Assembly: GCF_028640845.1 (NCBI RefSeq)
Contig: NC_080543.1
Span: forward strand, 92,183,825 to 92,247,824
Reading direction: 5' to 3'
Source of the DNA: Ahaetulla prasina
Taxonomy: Eukaryota > Chordata > Lepidosauria > Squamata > Colubridae
DNA length: 64,000 nt
Positions 23,772-35,784 of this stretch are shown piece after piece. Numbering within the stretch: the first letter of the stretch is position 1; each line of letters begins with the position of its first letter. The notes beneath the pieces were generated by a model, which did no database searches, was not told where the DNA came from, and was given only the letters and a program-made list of their open reading frames with translations. The position numbers and the translations under genes are program-made.

Positions 23772-24060
23772 ATTAGAAGGATTCAGGATTCAGAACTGAA
23801 GAAGCTTCTTGGATGAGAAGCAAAATGTCTTTAAAGAAAAAACAGAAAGTCCAGTTGTGTCTTGAAAAAAGCATCTTTGGGACAACCATGATCCTGATCA
23901 GGGGTCTCCAACCTTGGCAACTTGAAGACTTGTGGACTTCAACTCCCAGAGTTCCTCAGCCAGCTTTGTTCTGGGAGTTGAAGTCCGCAAGTCTTCAAGT
24001 TGCCAAGGTTGGAGACCCCTGATCTGGATGACTGAGAATCTCCATAGACATTATAAGAAT
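23772..24060 (+). mobile_element. Penelope-like element 3' end
   Basis: Shares the block CAGAACTGAAGAAG...GGATGAGAAGCAAAATGTCT (23791-23830) with the 3' region of the Penelope-like element at 40243-40850, and continues with AAGTCCAGTTGTGTCTTGAA. A palindromic MITE (23899-24021) splits it; the sequence resumes with TGACTGAGAATCTCC. No coding region is present. The Penelope assignment comes from the 40-kb copy, where this block follows a GIY-YIG ORF. Confidence 0.65.
23899..24021. mobile_element. hAT-type palindromic MITE, 123 bp
   Basis: Almost a perfect inverted repeat over its whole length: CAGGGGTCTCCAACCTTGGC at the left and its complement at the right, so single strands could fold into one long hairpin. 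The flanks ATCCTGAT and ATCTGGAT agree at 6 of 8 positions, which fits a decayed hAT duplication. The CAGGGGT ends resemble Charlie-type hAT termini. Confidence 0.85.
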
Positions 24061-24447
24061 TGTTTTAGCTTTTCTCACAACTATCTATTTTCAGGAAACT
24101 GGAACTTAAAGCACAAAATATATTGTCCTGAAATCTGAATTGATAAAGAAGAATTCAGGGAACTATATTTAACAATACAATGATAATTAAATTTGAGCAA
24201 ATCAGTAGATTTACACAGAATTTAATAGTATCACATGAGTTTCCACTGAAATCGAGGATAATTAAATGGACAGTGAAGATATTCTTGTTAAAAGAAACCT
24301 TTATAGTAGCTGTCCTGTCTCTGATAACTTTATAGATTTAGGGTTAGGGTTATGCTATAAAAAGACTCTGTAAAGCATCGGCTATTGTACTCAGTATGTG
24401 AGTATGCTATGTCCATAAAAGCCCATTTTTCCTGGCTGAGCCATAAG
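24061..24447. other. Unassigned DNA
   Basis: No gene. Contains two telomere-like units (TTAGGG) near 24341-24352, too few to mean anything. Confidence 0.5.
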
Positions 24448-24463
24448 GCATTCTAGCCTTTTT
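24448..24463. repeat. L1 target-site duplication, left
   Basis: The 16-mer GCATTCTAGCCTTTTT recurs exactly at 35785-35800 and brackets the L1. Confidence 0.9.
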
Positions 24464-25984
24464 TTTTTGCCAAATTTTTTTTTAATTTTACATAATATTT
24501 CCAACAATTTAACCAGTGTACAATACATTCAATTATCCAACATTTATTCATCCCCATAAATTGTACTCAATCGGGCCTGCCCAGTCGCCACTCCCTTCCT
24601 TAAATCTTTCTACCCTTCTCTACCTTCTTTTACTTTCTCCACCTTCTTCCGCCTCACTTTCCTACTTCCTCTCCTCCTTCCCACTTCTCACTTCCACCCT
24701 TTCTGACCCTCTCACTTCCCCTCCTTCTTCTCCCCCTACTACCTACCTACCTACTTTCTTCCTTCTCTCTTCTCCTCTCTCCCTACCCTTTCCCTTCTGG
24801 AGTGGTTACTGAGTAGGCCCGATTTTGCACCATTCCAACTTAATTAATTCTTCAATTATTCATGTACATTGGCAATCAATCAATTTATAATCTTCCCCCT
24901 TTCTCCTCCCCCCCTCAAGACTTCCCAGAACAAAATACAGGGTATTATATCTAACAAACATAATCTAAAGTATAACATAAGACATAATCCTCAGTCCCTT
25001 CACACCTTCCCACTATCAATTCCCTTCTTTCTTAAACTTACTAATACAAAACAAATCCTAACTTCACTCAAAAGCTAATTGGTATTTTTTAATCTGATAC
25101 TTATTTTGAATATAATCAATCCACTTTCTCCATTCCAAAATATATTTTTCTTGTGTATAGTCTTTCAAATAGGCAGAAATTTTTGCCATTTCTGCTAAAT
25201 TTGTTACTTTATTAATCCATTCTCCAGTTGTAGGTGTCTTCTTTCTTCCAATATTGTGCAATCAATAATCTCGCAGCAGTTATTAAGTTCAAAATCAGTT
25301 TAGTCTCTATAACAGTACAACCTGGAATAATTCCTAATAAAAAGAACTGTGGAGCAAACTTAATCTTCTTTTTCAAAATGTTCTGCATCATCCACCATAT
25401 TTTAATCCAAAAAGCTTTAACTTTTTTGCAAGTCCACCATATATGATAATAAGTAGCATCCTCACAATCACATCTCCAACATTTTGCTTTCATATTTGGA
25501 TATATACATGACAATTTTTTCGGATCTAAATGCCACCTATAAAATATTTTATAAAAATTTTCTCTTAGATTTTGTGCTTGTGTAAATTTAACATTCCTCA
25601 CCCAAATTTTTTCCCATGTGTCTAGCATTATTGGTTGTTGAAAATTTTGTGCCCATCTTACCATACAATCTTTAACCAACTCTGTTTCTGAATCAATTTC
25701 TACCAATACATTATATAATCTCTTTATATGCTGTTGACCTTGGTCTTTTATTTGTTTTACCAAGTTATCATCACTTTGCCTAATACCAATTTTCTGATCT
25801 ATTTTCCATCTAGTTTGCAGTTGTCCATACTGAAATCATGTATAATTCCTTCCTTCTTCCCTCAATTTCTCCCTAGATTTTAATTGTAATTCCCCCTTCT
25901 CCATTATCAAAAGCTCTTTATAAGTAATAAACTCCACTTTTTGAAATATATTTATATTCTCTATCATATGTCTGGGGATTGCCC

Positions 25985-27613
25985 ATATTGGTATCTTACC
26001 ATCTAATTTATATTGGTATTTTTTCCAAACCCTCAACAAAGCATTCTAACCATATTATTCTTAAATGTCTTATCAATTTTCTTGTCATATAATACATATG
26101 CATGCCAACCATCTAACAAACCATAACCTTCTATATTCAAAACCCTTTCCTCTGTTAAATTAATCCAATCAGAAATTAAAGATAAGGCGACTGCTTCATA
26201 ATACAATTTCAAATTAGGCATTTTTAAACCACCTCTTTCCCTAACATCTTGCATTATTTTTAACTTTATTCTTGGTTTTTTATCCTTCCACACAAATTTA
26301 CTAATTCCTTTTTGCCATTCCTGTAAGTTTGCTTCTTTCTTCAATATTGGTATCATTTGAAACAAAAATAAAAATCTAGGCAGAACATTCATTTTTATAG
26401 CTGCCACTCTTCCCAACGGTGATAATTGTAATTTCTTCCAATTCTCCATTTCTTTAATTACTTTCCGCCACAGTACCTCGTAGTTATTTTTATATAATTT
26501 CACATTCAATGCAATAATATATACTCCTCGATATTTAACCTTTTTTACTACTTCATATCCAGTTATTCTTTCTAATTCTTCTTTTTTGATGTATATTCAC
26601 ATTTTTAATTATCATTTTGTCTTCTGTTGATTCACTTTAAACCCAGATACCTTACTATACTGATCAATTGTCTCCTTTAAATATATAGCTGAATGTATTG
26701 GTTGAGATAAAGTAACAACCAGGTCATCTGCAAATGCTCTTAATTTATAATCTTGATTTTTAATTCTAATTCCTGTTATTCGAACTAATTCTTCTTTCTT
26801 CAATATTGGTATCTTACCATCTAATTTATATTGGTATTTTTTCCAAACCCTCAACAAAGCATTCTAACCATATTATTCTTAAATGTCTTATCAATTTTCT
26901 TGTCATATAATACATATGCATGCCAACCATCTAACAAACCATAACCTTCTATATTCAAAACCCTTTCCTCTGTTAAATTAATCCAATCAGAAATTAAAGA
27001 TAAGGCGACTGCTTCATAATACAATTTCAAATTAGGCATTTTTAAACCACCTCTTTCCCTAACATCTTGTATTAGTTTTAACTTTATTCTCGGTTTTTTA
27101 TCCTTCCACACAAATTTACTAATTCCTTTTTGCCATTCCTGTAAGTTTGCTTCTTTCTTCAATATTGGTATCATTTGAAACAAAAATAAAAATCTAGGCA
27201 GAACATTCATTTTTATAGCTGCCACTCTTCCCGGTGATTAACGGTGATAATTGTAATTTCTTCCAATTCTCCATTTCTTTAATTACTTTCCGCCACAGTA
27301 CCTCGTAGTTATTTTTATATAATTTCACATTCAATGCAATAATATATACTCCTCGATATTTAACCTTTTTTACTACTTCATATCCAGTTATTCTTTCTAA
27401 TTCTTCTTTTTTGATGTATATTCACATTTTTAATTATTATTTTTGTCTTCTGTTGGTTCACTTTAAACCCAGATACCTTAGCATACTGATCAACTGTCTC
27501 CTTTAAATATATAGCTGAATGTGTTGGTTGAGATAAAGTAACAACCAGGTCATCTGCAAATGCTCTTAATTTATAATCTTGATTTTTAATTCTAATTCCT
27601 GTTATTCGAACTG
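25985..27613 (-). repeat. Tandem duplication inside L1 ORF2
   Basis: Two direct copies of about 0.82 kb: 25985-26802 and 26803 to about 27613, offset by 818 bp. They differ at roughly ten positions, plus an 8-bp insertion near 27235 in the right copy. The catalytic FADD block is therefore present twice (near 26741 and 27557). High identity means a recent event or an assembly error. The junction near 26785-26805 holds a short repeated word, CTTCTTTCTTCAATATTGGT, related to one at 26331. Confidence 0.9.
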
Positions 27614-28413
27614 AACCAAGTATATTTCTCAATAATACTTCCAAAGTTAAAATAAATAATAATGGTGACAAAGGACATCCTTGTCTAGTCCCTTTCTCAA
27701 TCTTAAAAGATTCTGTTAATCCACCGTTTACTATTATTTGTGCTGTTTGCTTTCGATATATAGCCTTAATTGTTTGGATGAAATGGTCCCCAAATTGCAT
27801 TTTTTCCATTACTTTAAATAAGAACTGCCAATCCAATCTATCGAAAGCTTTCTCCATCCAAAAAGAAGAGTGCTGCTGAGACCTGGCTGTTTCTTTCCAA
27901 ATATTCAAGTAAATTTACAATTTGTCTCATATTATATCTCATCTGCCTTCCCTTGATAAATCCTGTTTGATCATTGTGTATTATTTGAGTCATCAATGGT
28001 ATCAATCTATTCGCTAATATCTTAGCTAATATCTTATAATCAGTATTTAAAAGCAATATTGGCCTATAATTCTCTGGTTTAGTACCATCTTGATCTTCTT
28101 TAGGTATTAATGAAATAAAAGCTGTCCTCCATGAAGGAGGGACTTCTCCTTCCCTTTGTATTCTATTAAATAGCTCCTTAAGTGGTTCAGTCATCTCATT
28201 TTGTAAATTTTTATAATAAGTAGTTGTTAAACCATCTGTACCTGGTGCTTTGTTCGCTTTAAGCTGCTTAATTGCAAACACTATTTCTTCTGAAGTAATT
28301 GGTTGATTCAACTCTTCCCTCTGGTCTACCGTAATTTCAAAAATGCCTTGGTCTTGCAAATACCTATCTATATCTTTATCATTAATCACAACTTTAGCAT
28401 ACAACTTAGAATA

Positions 28414-31400
28414 TTTATTTATTTATTTATTTATTTATTTATTAAATTTGTATACCGCCCTTCTCCCGAAGGACTCAGGGCGGTTCACAGCCAAGTAAAA
28501 TAGACAATATATAAATACAATTTAAAATACACTTAAAAAACTTATTAAAATTGGCCACAATTAAAATTTAAAACTAAAACCCATTTAAAAACCCATAAAT
28601 TTAAAACTAACCAGCGCAGAATAAATAGGTAAGTTTTAAGCTCATGCGCGAAAGGTCTGGAGGTCCGGAAGTTGAGGAGGTCCTGGGGGGAGGTCGTTCC
28701 AGAGGGCGGGAGCCCCCACAGAGAAGGCCCTTCCCCTGGGCGTCGCCAGACGACACTGTCGCTACCGACGGCACCCTGAGGAGTCCCTCTCTGTGAGAGC
28801 GCACGGTCGGTGAGAGGTATTCGGTAGCAGCAGGCGGTCCTGCAGTAGCCCGGCCCTATGCCATGGAGCTGAAGACGTTCACCAAAACCTTGAAGCGCAC
28901 CCGAAAGCCACAGGCCAGTGCAGCCTGCGCAGGATAGGTGTCATTCGGGGCCCGAGGCTCCCTCTATCACCAGCAGCTGCATTCTGACTAACTGTAGCCT
29001 CCGGATGCCCCTCAAGGGAGCCCCATGTAGAGCATTGCAGTAATCCAGACGAGACGTCACAAGGCGTGAGTGACCGTGCATAGGGCATCCCGGTTCAGAA
29101 AGGCGAACTGGCGCACCAGGCGAACCTGGTGGAAAGCTCTCCTGGAGACGGCCGTCAGGTGTTCATCAAAAGACAGCCGTTCATCCAGGAGAACGCCCAA
29201 ATTGCGCACCCTCCATCGGGCCAATGACTCGCTCCCGACAGTCAGCCGTGGACTCAGCTGACTGTACCGGGATGCCGCACCCACAGCCACTCTGTCTTTG
29301 AGGGATTGAGCTTGAGCCTGTTTCTCCCCATCCAGACCCGTACGGCTTCCAAACACCGGGACAGCACTGATAGCTTCATTGGGGTGGCCCGTGTGAAAAG
29401 TACAGCTGAGTGTCATCAGCGTACAGCTGGTACCTCACACCGAAACCACTGATGATCTCACCCAGCGGCTTCATATAGATGTTGAACAGAAGGGCGAGGA
29501 TCGACCCTGCGGCACCCCACAAGTGAGGCGCGGGGGCCGACACCTCACCCCATCCTTTACCGTCTGCGACGGTCGGAGAGATAGGAGGAGAACCACCGAT
29601 AGCGGTGCCTCCCACTCCCAATCCCCAACCGGGCGCAGCAGGATACCATGGTCGATGGTATCAAAAGCCGCTGAGAGGTCTAATAGGACCAGGGCAGAGG
29701 AACAACCCTATCCCTGGCCCTCCAGAGATCATCCACCAACGCGACCAAAGCCGTCTCAGTGCTGTAACCGGCCGGAAACCGACTGAACGGTCTAGATAGA
29801 CAGTTTCCTCCAGGTGCAGGGGAAACTGATATGCCACCATATTTCTACAACCTTCGCCGCGGCAAGGTTGGAGACCGACGATAATTACCTAAAACAGCCG
29901 GGTCCAGGAAGGCTTCTTGAGGAGGGGTTTCACCACCGCCTCTTTCAAGGCGGCCGGAAAGACTCCTCCAACAAGGAAGCATAATCTGAGCCAGCCTCGT
30001 GTCACCTCCCGAGTGGCCAGCACCAGCCAGGAGGGGCACGGGTCCAGTAAACACGTGGTGGCATTCAGTCTACCCAGCAACCTGTCCATGTCCTCGGGAG
30101 TCACAGGGTCAAACTCATCCCAGACAACATCACCAAGACCGCCCTCGGACGCCCCATCCGAATGCCACAATTTTGGTCCAGACCGTCCCTTAAGCTGAAC
30201 GATTTTATCGTATAGATAACGTTAAACTCCTCAGCACGTCCCTGCAGCGGGTCATCCCTCCCCTGGGTGAAGGAGGGAGCGGGTCACCCGAAACAGGGCA
30301 GCTGGGCGGTTATCTGCCGACGCAATGAGGGAGGAGGCGTAGCAACGCCTCGCTTCCCTCAGTGCCACTAGGTAGGTCCTAGTATAGGATCTAACTAGTG
30401 TCCGATCAGCCTCTGAACGGCTGGACCTCCAGGAACTCTCTAGGCGTCTTCTCCCGGGGTTCATCCCCTCAGCTCCTCGGAGAACCAAGGAGCCGGTTGG
30501 GATCTGCGCCGGTCAGAGGTCGCAAAGGCACGACACGGTCTGTTCCCCAGCCGCAGCCCGCTCCCAGGCTGCAGCTAGTTCCTCTGCCGTGCCGTGAGCC
30601 AGACCTCAGGAAGTGGCCCAAGCCCCGTCTGAAACCTCTCTGGGTCCATTAGGCGCCTGGGACGGTACCAACGTGGTTCCGCCTCCCTGTGTTGGGTAGC
30701 GGTCAGAAAGTCCAGGCGAAGGAGAGAGTGATCTGACCATGACAAAGGTTCAATGACTATTTCCTTTAAGTCCAGATCTCTCAACCACTGACCAGAGACA
30801 AAATCAGGTCCAGTGTGCCTCCCGATGTGAGTGGGGCCATCCACTACTTGAGTCAGGTCCAAGGTCATGGAAGCCAAGAACTCCCGAGCTACCGTCGATG
30901 ACGAGCCAGCAGATGGCAGATTAAAGTCCCCCATGACTAAAAGTCTGGAGGTCTCCACTGCCACCCCGGCAAGCACCTCTAGAAGCTCGGGCAGGGCAGC
31001 TGTCACGCAGCAAGGAGCCAGGCACGCGACCAGCAAGCCCAACTGACATCTACGACCCCACCTCACAAAGAGGATTCACACCGCAATCTGAGGTACAGTG
31101 GTCTCCTCGGCTCTAGACTCTCTTTAATAACAACCGCCACCCTCCACCCCTACCCTGGGCCTCGGCTGATGGAATGCACGAAACCCGGTGGGCACATCTC
31201 GACCAGGGCACGCCTTCAGTACCCAACCAGGTCTCCGTAACGCCTATAATATCCGTGGCACCCCTGAATCAGATCATATTAGGGGCCTTATTGGCACGGA
31301 CCGTGCGTTGCATAACATCAGGCGAAGGCCCAGGCTCTGAGAGTCTTGACCATCCGGGAACGGGTGAAGTCAGGGGATCGGGCACGCGATCGCCTGCATA

Positions 31401-32516
31401 CATCGAACGCTGACCCGCATCGACACGATCCCCTTCCGCCATATCTGCCCCTCCCACTTACCGTGCAAATAGACTCACCCTCACACAAAGGAACACACTC
31501 CCCCCCCATAACCTCCGAACCCATTTGACAGTCGCCACGAGCATGCGCTGGAACTGGTTTCCCTCCCGACGGGCTACCCCCATCACCCGCCTACCCCTCC
31601 ACCCCTTAAAATTGCCCTGTCTAAAACCCCAAAGGCTCTTTCTTCGCATGCCACCTCTGTGGGTCCCAAGACCCGTCATTGAGGCCGGCCCTTGGTAGCG
31701 ATATAGGCCATTCCTGCGGTGGGGGCACCTGCAGGCGCAGAGTTCATGTACAGTGTAGCATAGAAAAAGTGCGAATCGACGAGGGATGCTAAGATGGTAA
31801 AATCCCAAAGAGATAAAATGGTAAGTCTTCCAGCGGGAGTCCAGTTGGTAAAGGACAGATGGAGCAGGAACCGGATAGCGATGACAGAGCAGGAACAGAC
31901 AGGCCGGCAATCTCCATAGTGTGCCTATGGGGAATAGTTCTACAAGGTCTTAGTCAAGTAGAAATGGCTATCGGTCTGTCCGGGTCCATAGACCAGTCCA
32001 AGCTATTCCAATCCAGTCCAATCCTCTCCATAACCCGCAGATGGACATGCATGACCGACCAGTTTAGGTGATCCAAAGTCCGGTATGGGAGGGGGAAGGA
32101 GGTAAAATACGATGGAGCAAGCCAGGCCTCCAAGGGCCATTTGATGACACGCAAAACAGGCCACAAGAGGGACAAACCTCAGCCATGAATCCGGCCTCCT
32201 CTCCCACGAGTGCATACACACCCATCCATTGGTGGGACTGCCAAACACAGGCGCGTTGGGCGGCGCCTCGCAGTCCACAAGGCCTCGCGGGCCCAACCAG
32301 CACCGAAGAAACTGGCGCCGATGGAGCTGGCGCCAGCAGACTGCAGGCCACTGACAGCCAAAAGCAGGTGGGATTCGAATCCACACCCCGAAGCTGTCGG
32401 AGCCAGGCCGGGACCGCCGCCGACGATCTCCCGCCGCTGGAAATTGGCCAGGATCGCCGGGGTCGCCGCTGGAATCGCCGCTGGGATCGCCGCTGGGGCA
32501 GGGCTGAAATCTGAAA
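28414..32516 (-). mobile_element. CR1-type LINE, nearly full length (family C)
   Basis: A 4.1-kb GC-rich element within L1 ORF2, bounded by TAGAATA at 28407-28413 and 32517-32523. On the minus strand: a GC-rich 5' UTR (32516 to about 31300), an endonuclease block (31066-30575, with MGDFNLPSAG), a linker (30488-30252), the reverse transcriptase N-part (30170-29889), the catalytic [10 protein letters not shown] block (29440-29400), a C-terminal part to about 28620, then a 3' UTR with a strong hairpin (28455-28483) and an (AAAT)n tail. Frameshifts break the ORF. No ORF1 is recognised. Related copies are at 37.6, 44.6 and 46.1 kb. Confidence 0.9.
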
Positions 32517-33738
32517 TAGAATAAAATTCTAAAAAAGCTTTTTTAATCAAGGTTTGCTGATATACTTCCTTACCTCTATATTCTATTTTATCAACTATAC
32601 ATTGTCTCTGTTTCTTCCTTAACAAATATGCTAACCACCTTCCAGGCTTATTAGCATTATTAAATGAATTATGCTTTGCATATTGTAAATTAGTTGCCAC
32701 CTGATTGCCATCATCATATTAAATTGACCTCTTAGTAAATTTATTGATTCTTTTATTTTCCTGTCTCCTGGATTACGTATCAATAACTGCTCCTTCCTTT
32801 TAATTTCCTCTTCCAAATCCTTTCGCTTTTTCTGCAATCTATTTCTGTATTTATTATTCATATCCAATAAAATTCCCCTCATGTAGGCCTTACTTGCATC
32901 CCAAACTATCTCTATAGGTGTCCCCTTATCCATATTCAGAGAAAAAAATTCCTTCATTTGTTTTTTACATTTATTTACATTTTGTTCATATTTAAACAAA
33001 TTCTCATTCATCCTCCACGACTTCCACGCCTCCTTTTCTCGATCAAGTTTAATCCAAACTGAGCTGTGATCAGACAAAGTTCTGTAACAAATTTTAGTCT
33101 TTTTCACTCTGGAAAACAAATAATTAGTAATTAAAATAAAATCAAGCCTAGAAAATGATTGGTGTCTATCGGAAAAAAAGGTAAAATCTCGCTCTTCCTC
33201 ATTATGTTCTTACCATATATCTCTCAATTCTAAATCTTTCATCATATCAAAGAAGGCCTTTGGTAATTTGACACGACTTGAAATATCTCTAAGACTTCTT
33301 TTGTCTTTCTGAATATCCATCACTCCATTCCAATCACCCATTAATATATTAGTTTTATAATCCCAAAATGTGATTCTTTTGTGTAAAAACTTATAAAACT
33401 TCTCTTGTTGTTGATTTGGGGCATAAACTCCTATGAAAAGTAACTTTTTTCTCCCTTCCAATAAAAGTTCAATGGCAATATATTTTCCTTTATTATCCGC
33501 CTTTATTAATGTTGCAGATAAATTACTCTTTATATAAACAACTAGTCCGTTCTTCTTTCCTGTAGCAGATGCAACAAAATGTGTTCCCAATCTTGAATTT
33601 ATCAAATATTTCTGGTCTAATGTTCTAATATGTGTTTCTTGTAAACATACAATGTCATTTTTAAATTGCTTCAAATAATGAAATATCTTTCTTCTCTTTT
33701 GTGGTGAGTTTAATCCATTAACATTCCATGATAAAAGT

Positions 33739-35180
33739 CTAATTGCCATTATCAGCAATCAGAAACTTTTGAAGCACCAGCCGCAAATCATATCTTTCTT
33801 TGGGCCTTGCTCCTCCCACTGTTTCCTTCTTGATAGTAGCAGATTGAGCCTGTTGAGTCTTTTCTTCTTGTTCCTTGCGTTTGGCAGCCGCTCTTGTCAT
33901 CCTTGGCTGTTTTGGAATCTCTGATCCCATCTTAGACACATCCAACACTTGTAAAAGGTCTTCTTCCATTACTATCACTTCTTTTTCTTTAATTTCACCT
34001 TCCTTTCTCCTACCATCCGGAGATGGTGGACTTCCAGCTTTGAGCACATAAGCATGAAACTCTCATGCTTTGCCGACTGTATTAAGACAATGTGCTTTCC
34101 CTTCATAGTAAACTATTATACCAGTTGAGCTGTCCAACTGGTATAATAGATCTGTACTCAATCTGATGTTTTTTGAGTTCATTCACCAAAAAGGCAAATT
34201 CCTTCCTACCTCTCAACATTTTTGGAGGAATTTCCTTTAGTATTAAAATATCCTGACCAGCCGCTTGAACCTTTACTCCTTTAAAAGAAGCTTGCAAAAT
34301 CTCATTTCTCACTGTTCTAGTAGTGAAATAAATAACAATGTCTCTCGGAAGATTTCTTTGTCTTGCTATCCTGGCGTTCACGCGATAAATTTTATCAATG
34401 TGAAAAGCCACATCTGCTGGGCGAACAGCAAAAATCTCCGCAAAGGCCTCAGAAAAAAAATCTTTTAAGTTCTCTTGTCTATTCTCTTTTAGACCGCGTA
34501 TTCTTAATGCAAATTCCATAGCTCTTTATTGTACCAAAACAATTTCATAATCTACTTTATCCATTTTACTTTAACATAACATAACATAACATCAGAGTTG
34601 GAAGGGACCTTGGAGGCCTTCTAGTCCAACCCCCTGCCCAGGCAGGAAACCCTACACCATCTCAGTCAGATGGTTATCCAACATTTTCTTAAAAATTTCC
34701 AGTGTTGGAGCATTCACAACTTCTGAAGGCAAGTCGTTCCACTTATTAATTGTTCTAACTGTCAGGAAATTTCTCCTTAGTTCTAAGTTGCTTCTAAGGA
34801 GTTTCCTCAATCTTATTTTCCAATTTTAAATTAACTTTCTTTATTTCTTCTAATTCCTGCTCCAATAAAATCATATTTGATGTCAAACCCTGTACAGCTG
34901 ACACCAAACCTTCCTTGACTTCTTTATTTCCAATTTGAATTTCTAACATCTGTTTTTTCATCTCTGACATTTCTTCTGTAATTAATTTAAACTTATCTTC
35001 TATCTGAGAGGTTTGCAAATTTATAGCATCATTAAGGGATTCTCTCATAAAGTCTTTCAAATTATCCTGTAATGCTTCCAAATTTAGTGATTTTGTATCT
35101 GCTGTATGTGCTGGAGAAACTCTCGGTGTGTATGTTCCTGGGGTTTTTGTTACAGTTGTCTTTAATTGTTTTGCTGCCAT
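33739..35180 (-). pseudogene. L1 ORF1, split by CR1
   Basis: Starts at 35180 with MAAKQLKTTVTKTPGTY. The N-terminal coiled coil follows to 34794, with LEQELEEIKKVNLKLENKIE. A CR1 insertion comes next. The RNA-recognition domain runs from 34519 to about 34103, with FALRIRGLKENRQENLKDFF and the ARQRNLPRDIVIYF motif, and the C-terminal domain continues with frameshifts to the stop at 33739, in a Lys/Glu-rich tail. Without the insertion the ORF is about 400 codons, similar to the 369-codon span in the 9-12 kb copy. Non-functional. Confidence 0.9.
34573..34797 (-). mobile_element. CR1 LINE 3' fragment in L1 ORF1 (family D)
   Basis: Begins on plus with (AACAT)n, the reversed 3' microsatellite tail, then GAGTTGGAAGGGACCTTGG and AGTCCAACCCCCTGCCCAGG. 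It splits L1 ORF1 between the coiled coil and the RNA-recognition domain. No clear target duplication is visible, as is common for CR1. Confidence 0.92.
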
Positions 35181-35784
35181 CTCTTAAACAGTTTCTCTTT
35201 AACTTAATGTTACTTATAAATCTAAGTCTTTTAAAGAAACAGTCTCAATTTCTCTTCCCCCTTCTTGTTACAATGTTTTAAAAAGTCTCCAGCAATTCTT
35301 CAGGAATACACAGCTAGCAATGAGAGTTCTAACACTTTTGTTTTCAGCTCATTAACTCGTTAAAGAACAGCCACCATTTTCACTTTGAAGTCAGCTCCAA
35401 AACTTAGAGAAAAATAACAGGGAATTGATTTAATTACTTGCTTTTGTAGTTAGAGTCCTCCCGTTTCTGTTCCGTCCGGTATTTTCATCTATAAACTAAA
35501 ATCGGTCCCAGCGTTGGTCGCAGCAATTAAATCTGCCGAAGCAGGAAAAAAGCCTTGGATCTGGAGCGCTTTGGAGTTCTGAGGGGGCTTAACCCTTCGT
35601 GCCCCCTGGTGTCTTCCAGGGGTTCTAGGGAAGCTCTACTTCTGCCCCTTTCGCTTACCTCCTCTTCTTCGCCCGAAAAGGGGGAATTTCGAACTGCTGG
35701 GCAGCTGATTGTCACTGTCCTAGCGGTCCAACACGATCCAAAAAGATTGCCTCCATTGCCAGCGGAGCCAACTGGAAGTCTCTC

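Larger units (their letters stand above)
25064..33758 (-). pseudogene. L1 ORF2 (endonuclease-reverse transcriptase), broken
   Basis: ORF2 nicks the target and reverse-transcribes L1 RNA. The N-terminal apurinic-type endonuclease is at 33758-33210, with LSWNVNGLNSPQKRRK, LQETH and MGDWN. The reverse transcriptase is at 28404-27378, with ANKAPGTDGL, KGTRQGCPLSPLLF and the catalytic FADD near 27557. The C-terminal Cys-rich segment is at 25763-25212, with CWRCDCEDATYYHIWWTC. Several frameshifts, a 4.1-kb LINE insertion between endonuclease and reverse transcriptase, and a tandem duplication that repeats the FADD block make it non-functional. The 20-bp overlap with ORF1 is visible at 33739-33758. 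Confidence 0.92.
24464..35784 (-). mobile_element. Full-length L1 LINE with nested insertions
   Basis: Minus-strand L1 spanning 11.3 kb. Subtracting a 4.1-kb CR1-type LINE (28414-32516), a CR1 fragment (34573-34797) and one unit of a 0.82-kb tandem duplication leaves about 6.2 kb, normal for a complete vertebrate L1. Order on the minus strand: 5' UTR (35784-35181), ORF1 (35180-33739), ORF2 (33758-25064, overlapping the ORF1 end by 20 bases), then a 3' UTR with a polypurine tract (pyrimidine on plus, 24585-24797) and an A-rich tail. The exact 16-bp duplication at both ends shows a single retrotransposition event of a full-length copy. Both ORFs are broken. Confidence 0.93.

Noticed and set aside
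24341..24352. Two TTAGGG units
   Set aside because: Too short to be an interstitial telomere repeat.
31458..32700. Several overlapping GC-rich frames on both strands
   Set aside because: Stops are rare because of high GC. They lie in the 5' region of the CR1-type LINE and do not match known proteins, apart from L1 sequence at the edge (32524-32700).
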